A stretch of 64,000 bases of DNA from Desulfosporosinus sp. HMP52 (GCF_000765145.1 NZ_JMGA01000039.1:62001-126000), one strand, 5' to 3'. Shown: positions 35,357-45,261, counted from the first letter of the stretch. The notes: generated by a model not told the origin, from the sequence alone. Made by a program: numbers and translations.

Positions 35357-36277
35357 CTATTTAAGAAAACCGTTTAAGATAGTATCTTCTGCTTCCTGTT
35401 CTGAGAAACCTAGGGACATTAGCTTAATCAGCTGCTCTGATTCTATTCTCCCGATTGCGGCCTCATGAACAAGCTGAGCTTCACTATGATGTGCAGAAAT
35501 TCTTGGGGTGGAGAGAACCTGTGCGTTATGCATGATTATAGCATCACATTGGATATGGCCACGACCTTTATTGCGTCCTATTAAATCAAAATAGAATGTT
35601 TGCTTGGAATCATCTTGTGCTACAGAACGAGATATTATTTGAGCAGAAGAATCTACCCCTGACAATTCGACGGTAATGTTTGATTCAGCTTCCTGATCTT
35701 GGTAGGTTAGAAGTCGCTCAGTAACCACAAGCTTAGCATTATCCATTAGCCGAATTTCTGTATCTCTTTTTGTTTGGTCAATCCCTTTTATTTGAATTAA
35801 CTCAAGTTCGACAACTGCACCCTCTTCAACCTCGATAATTGTCTTAGGATTTAGAACACGTTCTCCGTTGCCGTCACCCTGTCCATAATGTTTCTCTACA
35901 TATTTTAGTTTAGCCCCTTTTCGAACAAAAAAGGTATGAATCCCATCGTGTTGAGATTTATGGTGTCCTGAATTATGTATTCCACATCCGGCCACTATCA
36001 AGACGTCTGAGTATTCACCAACTTCAAAGGTATTGTAAACAACATCGTTTATGTTTTCTTCCGTTACGATAACTGGAATATGAACGCTTTCTCCCTTGGT
36101 GTAGGGTTTTATGATTACGTCAATTCCAGACTTGTCCTCTTTTGTGACAATATCAATATTGGCCGTTGTATTTCGCTGAACTCCAGCCCCATTTTTCCGG
36201 ATGTTAAAAGCACCTTGAGGAATCTCATGGAGATCGGCCACTTTCTCTAGCATTAGCTTATCCAACGCATTCAGCAT
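35357..36277 (-). CDS. sufB: SufB/SufD-family Fe-S assembly scaffold (SmsB-like)
   Basis: A roughly 306-residue beta-helix scaffold, shorter than classical SufB (about 470). Family segments are VIVAGCGIHNSGHHKSQHDG, FFVRKGAKLKYVEKHYG and the C-terminal HEAAIGRIESEQLIKLMSLGFSE. ATG 36277 has AAAGGGG about 8 nt upstream; it overlaps the end of sufC by 20 nt, showing coupling. With SufC alone and no SufS, SufU or SufD nearby, this resembles the minimal SufBC (SMS) systems of anaerobes and archaea. Confidence 0.87.
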   Translation of the reverse strand: MLNALDKLMLEKVADLHEIPQGAFNIRKNGAGVQRNTTANIDIVTKEDKSGIDVIIKPYTKGESVHIPVIVTEENINDVVYNTFEVGEYSDVLIVAGCGIHNSGHHKSQHDGIHTFFVRKGAKLKYVEKHYGQGDGNGERVLNPKTIIEVEEGAVVELELIQIKGIDQTKRDTEIRLMDNAKLVVTERLLTYQDQEAESNITVELSGVDSSAQIISRSVAQDDSKQTFYFDLIGRNKGRGHIQCDAIIMHNAQVLSTPRISAHHSEAQLVHEAAIGRIESEQLIKLMSLGFSEQEAEDTILNGFLK

Positions 36278-37010
36278 TCTGACCAACCCCTTTCACGCAT
36301 TTAGCACTACATGTGCAAGAATCATTATTCATAATTCCGGCAAGGATTATATCTCGCTCAGATTGTGCACTGACCGTACCATTGGACATAATTATAATTT
36401 CATCGGCAAGTTCCATAATACGCTCTTGATGGGAAATAAGTATGATTGTTGTATCATACTTCGAGTGGATATTCTTGAAAGTCTCAGCGAGTTTTTGAAA
36501 ACTCCATAAGTCGATTCCTGCTTCAGGTTCATCAAAAACGGCAACCTTGAGATTTCTGGCCAGTACAGTTGCGATCTCGATTCTTTTCATTTCTCCGCCT
36601 GAGAGGCTTGTATCAACATCACGGTTTAAATAGTCTTGAGCACACAAGCCGACATCGTAGAGTAGATCGCAAATATTTACTTTTTCTGGATTATGGGAGG
36701 CGGCCATTTTCAATAACTCTTTTACTTTGATTCCCTTAAAGCGAGGAGGGCTTTGAAAAGCATATCCAATGCCTAGGCGAGCTCTATCTGTAATATTCTT
36801 AGCTGTAATGTCTATTCCGTCTAGTAAGATTTGACCTGAGGTGGGATTGTAAACCCCCATAATAGTTTTAGCTAGAGAGGACTTTCCACCTCCGTTAGGG
36901 CCGGTAACAACATATATTTTTTTCTCATGAAATTCTAAATTAATATTCTTTAGAATTTCAAAATCGATATCTCCTTGTATTTCTAGAGATACTTTTTGAA
37001 GCTGAAGCAT
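36258..37010 (-). CDS. sufC: SufC-family ABC ATPase of Fe-S assembly, with Cys-rich tail
   Basis: A 250-residue ATPase with Walker A GPNGGGKSS, signature LSGGEMKRIEIA and Walker B VAVFDEPEAGID. It powers Fe-S cluster assembly on its SufB partner. The last 22 residues hold four cysteines (CTCSAKC and a final one in AECVG), which classical SufC lacks. ATG 37010 follows AGGAGG. First gene of the two-gene operon. Confidence 0.9.
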   Translation of the reverse strand: MLQLQKVSLEIQGDIDFEILKNINLEFHEKKIYVVTGPNGGGKSSLAKTIMGVYNPTSGQILLDGIDITAKNITDRARLGIGYAFQSPPRFKGIKVKELLKMAASHNPEKVNICDLLYDVGLCAQDYLNRDVDTSLSGGEMKRIEIATVLARNLKVAVFDEPEAGIDLWSFQKLAETFKNIHSKYDTTIILISHQERIMELADEIIIMSNGTVSAQSERDIILAGIMNNDSCTCSAKCVKGVGQNAECVG

Positions 37011-37154
37011 TTATACTCCTCCTTTGTCACAGTCACCTATGTTCAACAATAACATAATTCTACAATTTATTATAGCCGTATTATTCAAGTAGTAATAAAA
37101 AAAGGCTGGAAGCGGGCAGCGCTAACCAACTTCGTATTTGTGAAGGTATGTAGA

Positions 37155-37174
37155 CAGCGGTCGATTGACCGCTG
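37155..37174. terminator. Short hairpin downstream of the small 87-residue gene
   Basis: CAGCGGTC and GACCGCTG form a perfect 8-bp stem with a GATT loop. No T run, so weak as a terminator. Confidence 0.4.
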
Positions 37175-37180
37175 CAGATT

Positions 37181-37444
37181 CTAAGCAAAATCTACTGTAC
37201 CACCGGCTGATTGAACTGCATTAACGATAGAGTCCAGACTCATAGCATTGCCAGATCCGCCAGCAAGGAAAGGCAAACGAATAATAAAGCAAATTCCACT
37301 GGGTGAGGCAACCTCAACAAGGTTTAAGAGATTAATAACGGCACCAGGGGGGATGAAAATTCGCAGAACGGTTCCCGGAAGGGGGCCGCATTGAGATGGA
37401 TTAGGTGTTGGACGGCAAGATGCATTAGATCGTCGGTAAAACAT
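37181..37444 (-). CDS. Small protein, unknown, possibly spore-associated
   Basis: An 87-residue protein with two early cysteines (NASCRPTPNPSQCGPLPG), a hydrophobic middle and a Gly/Ser-rich end. ATG 37444 follows AAGGAGTGATGTT; an upstream ATG at 37486 adds an unlikely tail. The sequence AGGTAAGGAGTGAT before its start is the same as that before the Arg/Trp-rich gene at 62251-62349, hinting at a shared class. No known domain. Confidence 0.6.
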   Translation of the reverse strand: MFYRRSNASCRPTPNPSQCGPLPGTVLRIFIPPGAVINLLNLVEVASPSGICFIIRLPFLAGGSGNAMSLDSIVNAVQSAGGTVDFA

Positions 37445-37585
37445 AACATCACTCCTTACCTTCATATGACTGTTTACACAGTCCATAAGAATTCAAGATC
37501 TCGAGCAAGTCTTAGAAGTGAAAATCCTTGTTTTACCTGTTGTATAGTATGAATGATTGTCCGATATGGTTACAGATATCCTTGG

Positions 37586-38230
37586 TTAAGGAAAGTTTTT
37601 CTTGATCCAATCAATAAACAATTCGACGTTAGCAAAGGAGTATTCGGGATTAGTTGCTAATACTTTTTGAATCTGAGCAGTTTCAGCCCACAGAGCACTG
37701 ATTGATAAAACACCAACTTCCTTAGCAGACTTAACATCGTAAGCAATATCACCCACATAAGCAGCTTCTTTAGGTGATAAATGCCATCGATTTAAAATTT
37801 GGTGAATATGTTCTGGTTTACTGGCTCGATGTTCGGAACCAGTGATAATGGTTTCAAAGAAGTGTTCAAGTCCGGAGTGCTGTAAAGATATTTTCATACT
37901 GCCAGCGCCCTTGCCGGATACGAGGGCTAATTTTATCCTGCGCTCTTGCAATAGAGTTAGAGCTTCTATAATACCCGGAAAGGGTTCCGCATAATCAACA
38001 TGGAGGTTGTCGTATTCGTCTAGGTAATATTGAAGACTTTCCTCCCAAATATCAGGAAACAGTTTTTTGAAAATGCCTTCTTCAGAAGGGCCAAATAGAG
38101 AGGATAACTCTTTGTCAGAGTATTCGCGACCAGTAAACTTTAATAATGTTCGGCTTAAACTTGTTCGTACTACAGGAAGTGAATTGATTAATGTCCCATC
38201 CAGATCAAATATAATGCCTTTGAGATTCAT
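37586..38230 (-). CDS. HAD-superfamily phosphatase (phosphoglycolate phosphatase-like)
   Basis: A 214-residue HAD hydrolase. Motif I is FDLDGTLINS (Asp9, Asp11), motif II ALVSGKG, motif III Lys in SKPEH and motif IV VGDIAYD. A helical cap subdomain (residues about 16-80) resembles PGP/PpaX enzymes. It may remove phosphoglycolate or pyrophosphate. ATG 38230 follows AGGAGTAGGT. Single gene. Confidence 0.87.
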   Translation of the reverse strand: MNLKGIIFDLDGTLINSLPVVRTSLSRTLLKFTGREYSDKELSSLFGPSEEGIFKKLFPDIWEESLQYYLDEYDNLHVDYAEPFPGIIEALTLLQERRIKLALVSGKGAGSMKISLQHSGLEHFFETIITGSEHRASKPEHIHQILNRWHLSPKEAAYVGDIAYDVKSAKEVGVLSISALWAETAQIQKVLATNPEYSFANVELFIDWIKKNFP

Positions 38231-38455
38231 ACCTACTCCTTTATAATCACCTGATTATTTAACCCTAACAAGGTACTTCCCAGTTTAAATTTTATAACAA
38301 CTTTAACACAAATACTATAGCTATTCTATACAGGATTTGATTAGGAACCTGATCAATCAGCATGGGTTTTACACCATATTTTGGTAAATTAGTCTATTTT
38401 AAGGTATTACTGAATAGTATGGATTGTACAACTGTATAGAAGGATGTGCTGGGTT

Positions 38456-39985
38456 GTGTCTAATTCTAGACTGAAAGCGAACTTATTTGATTTAGATAAG
38501 GGTTATTACCTATCCAAAAATGATCCTCTGTTTTGGAATAAGCTATTCCAGAGACAGGCTGACAATCCCGAAGCCATGTTTCATGTTGGAATGGCTGCAG
38601 AACGAGAAGCTAAGGACTATTTAGAAAAATTCTATACTACAAGAGGTGACAAGTATCTAAACTTATATCGCAAAACAATAGCGCGCTCTTGCAATTTGGT
38701 AAAAAGTTCATTTCGGAAGGGATTTATACCTGCTCGACTGGATTGTCTAAGAATTGAACGAGAAATGCACCTAACTGATTTGAGGATAGCTGAGCTTAAT
38801 CGACCCACCTCTTATAGTAAGAAACAAATAATCCTAATCTTTATTTCTGCTGTTATTTTAAGTATTCTAGGCGCATACGTGTTTTTACCTCATACGGAAT
38901 CATTGACTATGAAAGAACATAATCACGCCTATATGTTGCCTTATGAAGTCATAGAAGGCATCCCCCCTGAACTAACAGCAATAAGCGATAATCGATTAGT
39001 GATAAATATTCCTGAAAAAGATTCAACTAAAGAGAAGATAGTAAATGCACTCATTGAGAAACTAAAAATGGAATATGAAATCAATCCTTTAACTGCAAAA
39101 CAAGTAGTCGCTGTAGATGATAAGGATCGTGAAATTGGCAGAGCAATCTGGGAAGGGAATAGAGAAAATATTCAAGTTTATATTCCTACAATCAAGACTG
39201 AAATAGCTCTGGATAACAAAAAAGTTCAACTCTGGGAGACCACAACCGTCGTTAGGAGTGCTTTGTACCAATTTGTTAAAAAGAATGGATATATGCCCAA
39301 AGAGTTGTCTGAGCTTAATCAAGGCTACCCTAATAATTACCTAACAGAATTCCCTCGAGAGCCATACAAAATGAAAAATACTGTCACTACCTCACCGACA
39401 AGAGATGGGGGGTGGCTCTTTTCGTATGTGGAGTTCTCAGCGGACAAGGATCTAGTTTCTCTGGTTAAAGAAGCCCTAAAACCAAATCTTTCCTATGATA
39501 AGGATATCCCGTTTACGCCTCTACGTATTCTAATAGATAAAGATAATAATAATTTGTTCGTTTTATCCGAGAATCGGATTATTCGCGACTATCCAGTTGC
39601 TCTGGGCAAAGATAACGCAACCCCGGAAGGGAAACTTTTCTTATCAAAAAAGGTTGTGAACCCTGATAAAAATGTTCCGCAGAATAGAAATGTATATGGA
39701 ACAAGGGCAATGGAACTGGCCAATATGAACTACGCGATACATGGTACAAATACACCCTCAACTATTGGTCGAAATATCTCTCAGGGCTGTGTACGAATGA
39801 ATAATTCTGAGATAGAAGAGTTATATGCAATGATCCCACTTAATACAGAGGTTGAAATATCTCATAATCTATCTGACATAATTCCAATAGAATCTGATGG
39901 TTATGTTCCTCCTAGAAACTTATATTCTAATAGTGGCAACTTGAGGGAAGAAGACCCATTTACAGATTATCACTGGGCAGATTAG
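38456..39985 (+). CDS. Membrane-anchored L,D-transpeptidase (YkuD domain) with long N-terminal region
   Basis: A 509-residue protein. Residues 1-122 are cytoplasmic, helical and highly charged; a single helix follows (about 125-144); then an extracellular region with a C-terminal YkuD domain (about 355-475). The catalytic motif is HGTNTPSTIGRNISQGCVRM, with the Cys nucleophile. It would form 3-3 crosslinks in peptidoglycan. GTG 38456 is preferred, 11 nt after AAGGA; ATG 38444 lies within that site. The middle 200 residues have no recognised fold. Confidence 0.85.
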   Translation: MSNSRLKANLFDLDKGYYLSKNDPLFWNKLFQRQADNPEAMFHVGMAAEREAKDYLEKFYTTRGDKYLNLYRKTIARSCNLVKSSFRKGFIPARLDCLRIEREMHLTDLRIAELNRPTSYSKKQIILIFISAVILSILGAYVFLPHTESLTMKEHNHAYMLPYEVIEGIPPELTAISDNRLVINIPEKDSTKEKIVNALIEKLKMEYEINPLTAKQVVAVDDKDREIGRAIWEGNRENIQVYIPTIKTEIALDNKKVQLWETTTVVRSALYQFVKKNGYMPKELSELNQGYPNNYLTEFPREPYKMKNTVTTSPTRDGGWLFSYVEFSADKDLVSLVKEALKPNLSYDKDIPFTPLRILIDKDNNNLFVLSENRIIRDYPVALGKDNATPEGKLFLSKKVVNPDKNVPQNRNVYGTRAMELANMNYAIHGTNTPSTIGRNISQGCVRMNNSEIEELYAMIPLNTEVEISHNLSDIIPIESDGYVPPRNLYSNSGNLREEDPFTDYHWAD

Positions 39986-40082
39986 GATATTAGCTTTTGT
40001 GTTGGATATGGGAAGATCCTAAAAGGTTAACTATATGGGTAAGTGCAAAAGTACAACTATTGAACTTCATTGGAGTATTGCC

Positions 40083-40130
40083 AAAAACTATTAAATGCCG
40101 GCAGGATTGTGCTGGCATTTAATAGTTTTT
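40083..40130. terminator. Bidirectional terminator with 21-bp stem
   Basis: 40083-40103 pairs with 40110-40130 over 21 bp with one G-U pair and a six-base loop; A and T runs at the ends serve both converging genes. Confidence 0.95.
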
Positions 40131-40161
40131 AGCATATTAGAGTAGTAAGAAATGATCGGGA

Positions 40162-41235
40162 TTACTGATTTCTCTTTGATTGTTTATTAATCGTGTTAAG
40201 CAAATATATTGTTCGGCGATTTGCCCAACGCAATTCTGTGGCGACAACAGATACTTCCATTAAGGCTCTTAAATAGAAGACCCCGTTGACTTTTCGATTC
40301 CAGTTGTCAATGGCTTGGTCAAATAACTCCCAATAGGCAATATCCTCCACGTAGGTACCGGTGCTTTTCTTCTCTCGGATGCCTGAGCTAAGGGAAATAA
40401 TTAATTCATCCAGCTTTTCGTATCCCATGGATAAAACACCAAGAATTTCTTGGAATTCTAAGGTTATTTCATGAAGCTCAGCAGGGGTATAGGTTTCCCT
40501 TCTGCGTGTAACTCTCTGATCGGTCATTTGATTAATGCTTTCTCCGCGTTCGATAAAGCCACGGCATAGTTCCAATAAACGTTCTATAAACTGGGGGTGC
40601 TCTTCGGGAGTTATCTCTTCCCTGGCATGTTCATAGAGGCTAGTCACTTCGTCCAGGAGATTTTTTTGTTCTGCGGGATCAGGCTTCTGATAATAGGTTA
40701 AATCTCCTGCATGGATAAATGCATAAAGACTCTCTAAAAAATATCTGGAAGTAATGTGGACTAGAGTGTTGAGATCATTCATTAATTTTGACTTGTACCT
40801 AGGAGGTGCCAAAATTCGGTTAATAAACAGTGCCACTCCGAGACCGACGAAGATACTGAGAGACCGATATAAGGCATGGGTGAGAAATGTTTCCTGAGGA
40901 GAATCTAAGATAAAAATAATAGAAACAATCCCCATAACCATTCCACCCGACCAGTCTAACCTGTTGCAAACTAAGATTAAAAATATGACTGTGGCTCCAA
41001 TAATAAGGGGATTTGTCCCCAAAAGTAATCCCATCACTAAGGAAGAAACCACAGCGAGTAGATGGATGCTGATTTGTTCCCAAGCATTATTAAGAGATTT
41101 ACTAAAAGAAGGCTGCATATTTACAACAGCGGAAATTGCCGCAAAGGAAGCAGGTTCAATGTTAAATGCTTTGCAAATAAAGAGTGTTGTCGCAACGGCA
41201 AGTCCTGTTTTTATAGTTCGAGCTCCGATAACCAT
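40162..41235 (-). CDS. FUSC/aromatic acid exporter-family membrane protein
   Basis: A 357-residue protein with an N-terminal group of about six short helices (MVIGARTIKTGLAVATTLFI, then QISIHLLAVVSSLVMG) and a helical soluble C-terminal half, as in the ArAE/DUF939 family. Such proteins are linked to export of aromatic acids. ATG 41235 follows AAGGTGAG; a GTG four codons upstream overlaps the site. Single gene. Confidence 0.78.
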   Translation of the reverse strand: MVIGARTIKTGLAVATTLFICKAFNIEPASFAAISAVVNMQPSFSKSLNNAWEQISIHLLAVVSSLVMGLLLGTNPLIIGATVIFLILVCNRLDWSGGMVMGIVSIIFILDSPQETFLTHALYRSLSIFVGLGVALFINRILAPPRYKSKLMNDLNTLVHITSRYFLESLYAFIHAGDLTYYQKPDPAEQKNLLDEVTSLYEHAREEITPEEHPQFIERLLELCRGFIERGESINQMTDQRVTRRRETYTPAELHEITLEFQEILGVLSMGYEKLDELIISLSSGIREKKSTGTYVEDIAYWELFDQAIDNWNRKVNGVFYLRALMEVSVVATELRWANRRTIYLLNTINKQSKRNQ

Positions 41236-41500
41236 TTCTTCTCTCACCTTCGATTTCTGGATAAAAATAGTCTACCACAAAATTAGAGCTTAAGAAAATT
41301 TGATCTTTCACCTAAAAGGATATTGATCTATTCAAGCTTGATAAAGAATTATTTTATAAAAGAAGGAGAAAATGTTGCTATAGAGTGCTAAAACAAGTAA
41401 GTATCGGAATAAATAAAGGAATTTAGAGATTCTTTGACGAATAGCAGTACGTTATTCCTATAATTTATTATGAGCAATGAGGAGGAGAACAAAAAAATCT

Positions 41501-42832
41501 ATGCATATTGTCATAGTTGGAGCTGGAAAAGTAGGCTTTAGTTTAGCCCAGCGTTTATCTGAAGAGGGGCATGAAATTACGGTAATTGAGAATGATGAGG
41601 AACGGCGCCTTATTGTTCAGAACAATTTGGATGTAATGACAATCAGCGGCAATGGAGCAAGCCCACAGGTTCTAGCTGATTTTGGATTATTAAAGGCTGA
41701 TCTAATGGTTGCAGTGACAGATCGAGATGAAGTTAATATGATTGCCTGTATGGCTGCTAAGCAAGCAGGCGTTTCCCTCACTATAGCGAGGGTAAGAAAT
41801 CAAGAGTATGCCGGAAAGAATCAGCTTGAATTCAACAAAGCTTTAGGGATCGACTTAACGATAAATCCAGAAATGGTAACGGCCGTAGAAATTAGTCGCA
41901 TCCTCCTCACGCCTGCTGCTTTGGATGTTGAAGACTTTGGAGACGGTAAGGTGCGTCTTTTGGAAGTCAGGATTAGAGCAGAGTCTCCCTATGTTAATAT
42001 TCAGCTGAAAAAGCTGACCTTACCGGATCGAATCTTGGTTGTAGGAAAATTACGGCAAAATAGGATGATTATTCCCCATGGTACGGATTACTTACTGCCC
42101 CAAGACAGTGTTTTCTTCGTTGGGGAACAGTCGGCAATTGAGAAGTTCAGCGAACAATTCTCTGAGACAAAAACAAAGATAGAAAGAGTTATGATTATTG
42201 GTGCAGGCCGAATCGGGAGACATCTTGCGAAAATTCTCGATCACGTTGGGATATCAGTCAAAGTTATAGAAAAAAGTCGCGAACGCTGCAATGAATTGGC
42301 GAAAATCATAGATAAAGGACTTGTGCTCTGTGGCGATGGTACGGATATTGACCTGCTAATTGAAGAAGGCGTTGGAGAAACAGATGCTGTAGTTTGCCTG
42401 ACCAGTGATGATAAACTCAATTTGTTGCTTGCTCTTTTAGCTAAAGACTTAGGAACGCAAAAGACAATTGTTCGTGTAGGGCGTGCTGAGTATATGTCTC
42501 TGATGGGTAAGGTTGGGGTCGATGTGATCTTATCTCCTAGACTTCTAACAGCAGGAGTTATTTTACGGCAGGTACGACAAGGGGAAATTGTCTCGGTGTC
42601 ATTGCTGGAAGGGGCAAAAGCAGAGGCCATAGAAATTGTTGTCTCAGCAAAAGCATCGTTAATCGGTCGTAAGCTTAAAGATGCTAAGATACCAGATAAC
42701 ATTTTGATTGGTGCTCTTGTTCGGGGAAATGAGTTAATTATTCCTGATGGAAACACTATACTTCAGCCTGGAGATCGAGTAGTTGTTTTCACGCTTCCGA
42801 ACTTGGTGAAGAAAGTCAGCAAATTATTTTAA
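41501..42832 (+). CDS. trkA: Trk potassium uptake regulatory subunit TrkA
   Basis: A 443-residue protein with two RCK units, each a Rossmann fold plus TrkA_C domain (IVIVGAGKVGFSLAQRL at the start, then VMIIGAGRIGRHLAKIL mid-protein). It binds NAD(H) and gates the TrkH channel. ATG 41501 starts the first fold; GGAGGAG lies 13 nt upstream. trkH begins 15 nt after the stop, so this is one operon. Confidence 0.93.
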   Translation: MHIVIVGAGKVGFSLAQRLSEEGHEITVIENDEERRLIVQNNLDVMTISGNGASPQVLADFGLLKADLMVAVTDRDEVNMIACMAAKQAGVSLTIARVRNQEYAGKNQLEFNKALGIDLTINPEMVTAVEISRILLTPAALDVEDFGDGKVRLLEVRIRAESPYVNIQLKKLTLPDRILVVGKLRQNRMIIPHGTDYLLPQDSVFFVGEQSAIEKFSEQFSETKTKIERVMIIGAGRIGRHLAKILDHVGISVKVIEKSRERCNELAKIIDKGLVLCGDGTDIDLLIEEGVGETDAVVCLTSDDKLNLLLALLAKDLGTQKTIVRVGRAEYMSLMGKVGVDVILSPRLLTAGVILRQVRQGEIVSVSLLEGAKAEAIEIVVSAKASLIGRKLKDAKIPDNILIGALVRGNELIIPDGNTILQPGDRVVVFTLPNLVKKVSKLF

Positions 42833-42847
42833 GGCAGGGTAAAGGCA

Positions 42848-44299
42848 GTGAACTATTCGTTAGTAGAAAATATTCTTGGCCGCCTGATGATCTCATTTTC
42901 AGGATTTATGGTAATCCCTTTTTTAGTGGCCTTGCTTTGGCAGGAGGGGAGTGTGCTTGCCTTTGTTCTGTCCATAATAATAACTTTAGTTATGGGGCTA
43001 ATTCTTTTAGCCTATGGAAAGAAAGATGGGCGCATGGGAGTTCGGGAAGGGTTTGTTATTGTAGCTGGTGCGTGGCTATTGACGAGCTTAACCGGAGCAT
43101 TACCTTATGCCTTGAGTGGGGCTGTTCCTACTTATCTAGATGGACTTTTTGAATCTGTCTCAGGCTTAACCACAACAGGAGCCAGCGTAATTGATAATGT
43201 TGAAATCCTTCCTAAGAGCATACTGCTTTGGAGAAGCCTAACCCACTGGCTTGGGGGAATGGGAATAATCGTCTTATTTATTGTTTTTCTTCCAAATATG
43301 ACTGGAGCTGTTCATTTATTTAATGCGGAAGTCACTGGGCCAACTTCGGAAAGAGTTTTACCGAGAATTCGAGATAATGCTCTGAAGCTTTGGCAGATAT
43401 ACTTGGGCTTAACGATTGCTCAAATCTTTCTGCTAATAATAGTAGGTATGAACTGGTTTGATGCAATTAATCATTCCTTTGCGACGATGGCTACCGGAGG
43501 GTTTTCTACAAAAAATACAAGTATAGCGTATTATGATAATCTTTGGATCGAACTTATTATTGTTATTTTTATGATTATCGCCGGCGTTAACTTTAGCCTA
43601 TATTTTCAGGCTTGGCGTTCCGGGTTAAACAAGATTTTTAAAGATATAGAATTTCAGTTTTATCTATTGATCATCCTAGTTTCAACTCTTCTGATTGCCC
43701 TAAGCCTATGGTGGACAATGGGGATAGACGGTGGTAATTCCCTGCGGCAAGCTTTGTTTCAGGTAGTGTCGATCATGACTACTACCGGTTTTATGTCTGC
43801 AGACTTTGATCAGTGGCCCTCAGCAACCAAGATTATCCTGCTCTGCTTAATGTTTATAGGGGGGAGTGCGGGCTCTACTGCTGGGGGGATGAAGGTTTCG
43901 AGGATCGTCCTGCTTTTTAAACTCGGTTGGGTAGAGTTGAGAAGAGCTATTCATCCTAAGGCGGTTATTAATGTGCGCTTTGCCAAGAAGACTGTTGACC
44001 CTGTCATATTTAACACAGTCGCAGTTTTTTTCTTTCTTTTTTTATCAATTTTTGCCTTAGCTACTTTCCTCCTCGCTGCAATAGGAATGGAGCCCCTTGA
44101 TGCCATGAGTGCAGCAGTTGCAACTTTGGGCAATGTCGGGCCGGGGTTTGGAGTAATTGGTCCTACTACTACTTTTTCTTCAATTAACCCTTTTGGAGAG
44201 AGTATCCTTATCCTATGTATGCTGCTGGGACGTTTAGAACTCTTTACCTTGTTGGTACTCATTCAGCCTGAATTTTGGCGTAGTCGTAAGGGATGGTAG
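42848..44299 (+). CDS. trkH: Trk potassium uptake membrane subunit TrkH
   Basis: A 483-residue membrane protein with the fourfold pore-loop pattern of TrkH/KtrB: SGLTTTGASVID, MATGGFSTKN, TTTGFMSADF and TLGNVGPGFG. These filter segments place it as the K+ translocator. GTG 42848 follows AGGGTAAAGG. Follows trkA directly, and a terminator lies 44 nt downstream. Confidence 0.94.
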   Translation: MNYSLVENILGRLMISFSGFMVIPFLVALLWQEGSVLAFVLSIIITLVMGLILLAYGKKDGRMGVREGFVIVAGAWLLTSLTGALPYALSGAVPTYLDGLFESVSGLTTTGASVIDNVEILPKSILLWRSLTHWLGGMGIIVLFIVFLPNMTGAVHLFNAEVTGPTSERVLPRIRDNALKLWQIYLGLTIAQIFLLIIVGMNWFDAINHSFATMATGGFSTKNTSIAYYDNLWIELIIVIFMIIAGVNFSLYFQAWRSGLNKIFKDIEFQFYLLIILVSTLLIALSLWWTMGIDGGNSLRQALFQVVSIMTTTGFMSADFDQWPSATKIILLCLMFIGGSAGSTAGGMKVSRIVLLFKLGWVELRRAIHPKAVINVRFAKKTVDPVIFNTVAVFFFLFLSIFALATFLLAAIGMEPLDAMSAAVATLGNVGPGFGVIGPTTTFSSINPFGESILILCMLLGRLELFTLLVLIQPEFWRSRKGW

Positions 44300-44342
44300 A
44301 TGCAAATTATTAAAGAATAATTATGGGCATTGGAAAGAAGGG

Positions 44343-44377
44343 TCTGCTGTGAAGTGTAAGCTTCCAGCAGATTTTTT
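44343..44377 (+). terminator. Terminator after trkAH
   Basis: TCTGCTG pairs with CAGCAGA, with an inner GAAG/CTTC stem, followed by TTTTTT. Confidence 0.9.
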
Positions 44378-44456
44378 CTTTTCACACTGTTGTAATGGAG
44401 ATTTGGATATTAATGTAAATTTAAGTAACTGTAGATTTTCATACAAAAACTTCCAT

Positions 44457-44472
44457 TGTGAGTTTAGTCGCA
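44457..44472 (+). promoter_or_regulatory. CRP/FNR-like half-palindrome upstream of the nrfC-like gene
   Basis: TGTGA-N6-TCGCA differs in one base from the TGTGA-N6-TCACA consensus. It lies 109 nt before an anaerobic respiratory gene. The match is short, so regulatory meaning is uncertain. Confidence 0.3.
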
Positions 44473-44580
44473 TTATGTTAGATTATCGTAGAAAGAGTAA
44501 TTAATTGTCATTTCGCACATGACTTTTTTTATGTCTTTTATGTCTAATGTGTAATCGATTGTGAAAGGAGCTGTAAAGGG

Positions 44581-45240
44581 ATGTCGACTAATAAACAAGT
44601 TACTCTATCCCGCCGTAATGTAATAAAAGGTGGATTATTGCTCGGAACCGTCGCTGCAATTAGTATTATGCCAATTAAAGTTTTAAAAGCTGAAGAAACA
44701 GTTAAAGAAAACACGACTGTGAAAACAAAAAAGCAAATTGGTTTTAGTTACGACGAAGGAAAGTGTATTAAATGCGAGTCCTGCGTAAGGATCTGTCAAG
44801 AGACTTACCAATGGGAGTCTGATACTCCTTGGAGAAGGCTTCTTAAAAATGATAAAGGAAATGCTTTATCCATGAGTTGTAATCACTGTGCTGATCCCGC
44901 TTGTGCTAAAGTGTGTCCGGTAAAAGCCTATTCGAAAAGAGACAGTGACGGTATTGTCATTCATGATGCCAGTAAATGTGTTGGTTGTGGTTATTGTCTC
45001 TATGCCTGCCCCTATCATGCCCCTCATATCCAGAAAAAAACAGGTGCTGTTTCTAAATGTCATTTCTGTTATAACTTGCAGGATACAGGCTCAGGACCTC
45101 GTTGTGTAGGAGTTTGCCCTACTAAGGCCTTGACCATAGGTGATATGAAGGAACTATCTAAAAAGGGAAATCTTGATTATAAAGGGCTCCCTAGCTCTAA
45201 AATTACGAATCCATCAATGATAATAATTCCAAAGGCATAA
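44581..45240 (+). CDS. Tat-exported four-cluster ferredoxin subunit, NrfC/PsrB-like
   Basis: A 219-residue protein with a twin-arginine signal (SRRNVIKGG at 10-18, then a hydrophobic core). Four Cys groups bind 4Fe-4S clusters: CIKCESCVRICQ, CNHCADPACAKVCP, CVGCGYCLYACP and CHFCYN...CVGVCP. It carries electrons in an extracytoplasmic respiratory complex. ATG 44581 follows AAAGGAG. It is 21 nt upstream of the NrfD-like membrane subunit. No catalytic molybdopterin subunit is adjacent. Confidence 0.9.
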   Translation: MSTNKQVTLSRRNVIKGGLLLGTVAAISIMPIKVLKAEETVKENTTVKTKKQIGFSYDEGKCIKCESCVRICQETYQWESDTPWRRLLKNDKGNALSMSCNHCADPACAKVCPVKAYSKRDSDGIVIHDASKCVGCGYCLYACPYHAPHIQKKTGAVSKCHFCYNLQDTGSGPRCVGVCPTKALTIGDMKELSKKGNLDYKGLPSSKITNPSMIIIPKA

Positions 45241-45261
45241 TAAAGAGAGGAGGATTTCAAA

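Noticed and set aside
42241-42756. 171-residue antisense frame in trkA
   Set aside because: A shadow of the well-conserved trkA coding strand.
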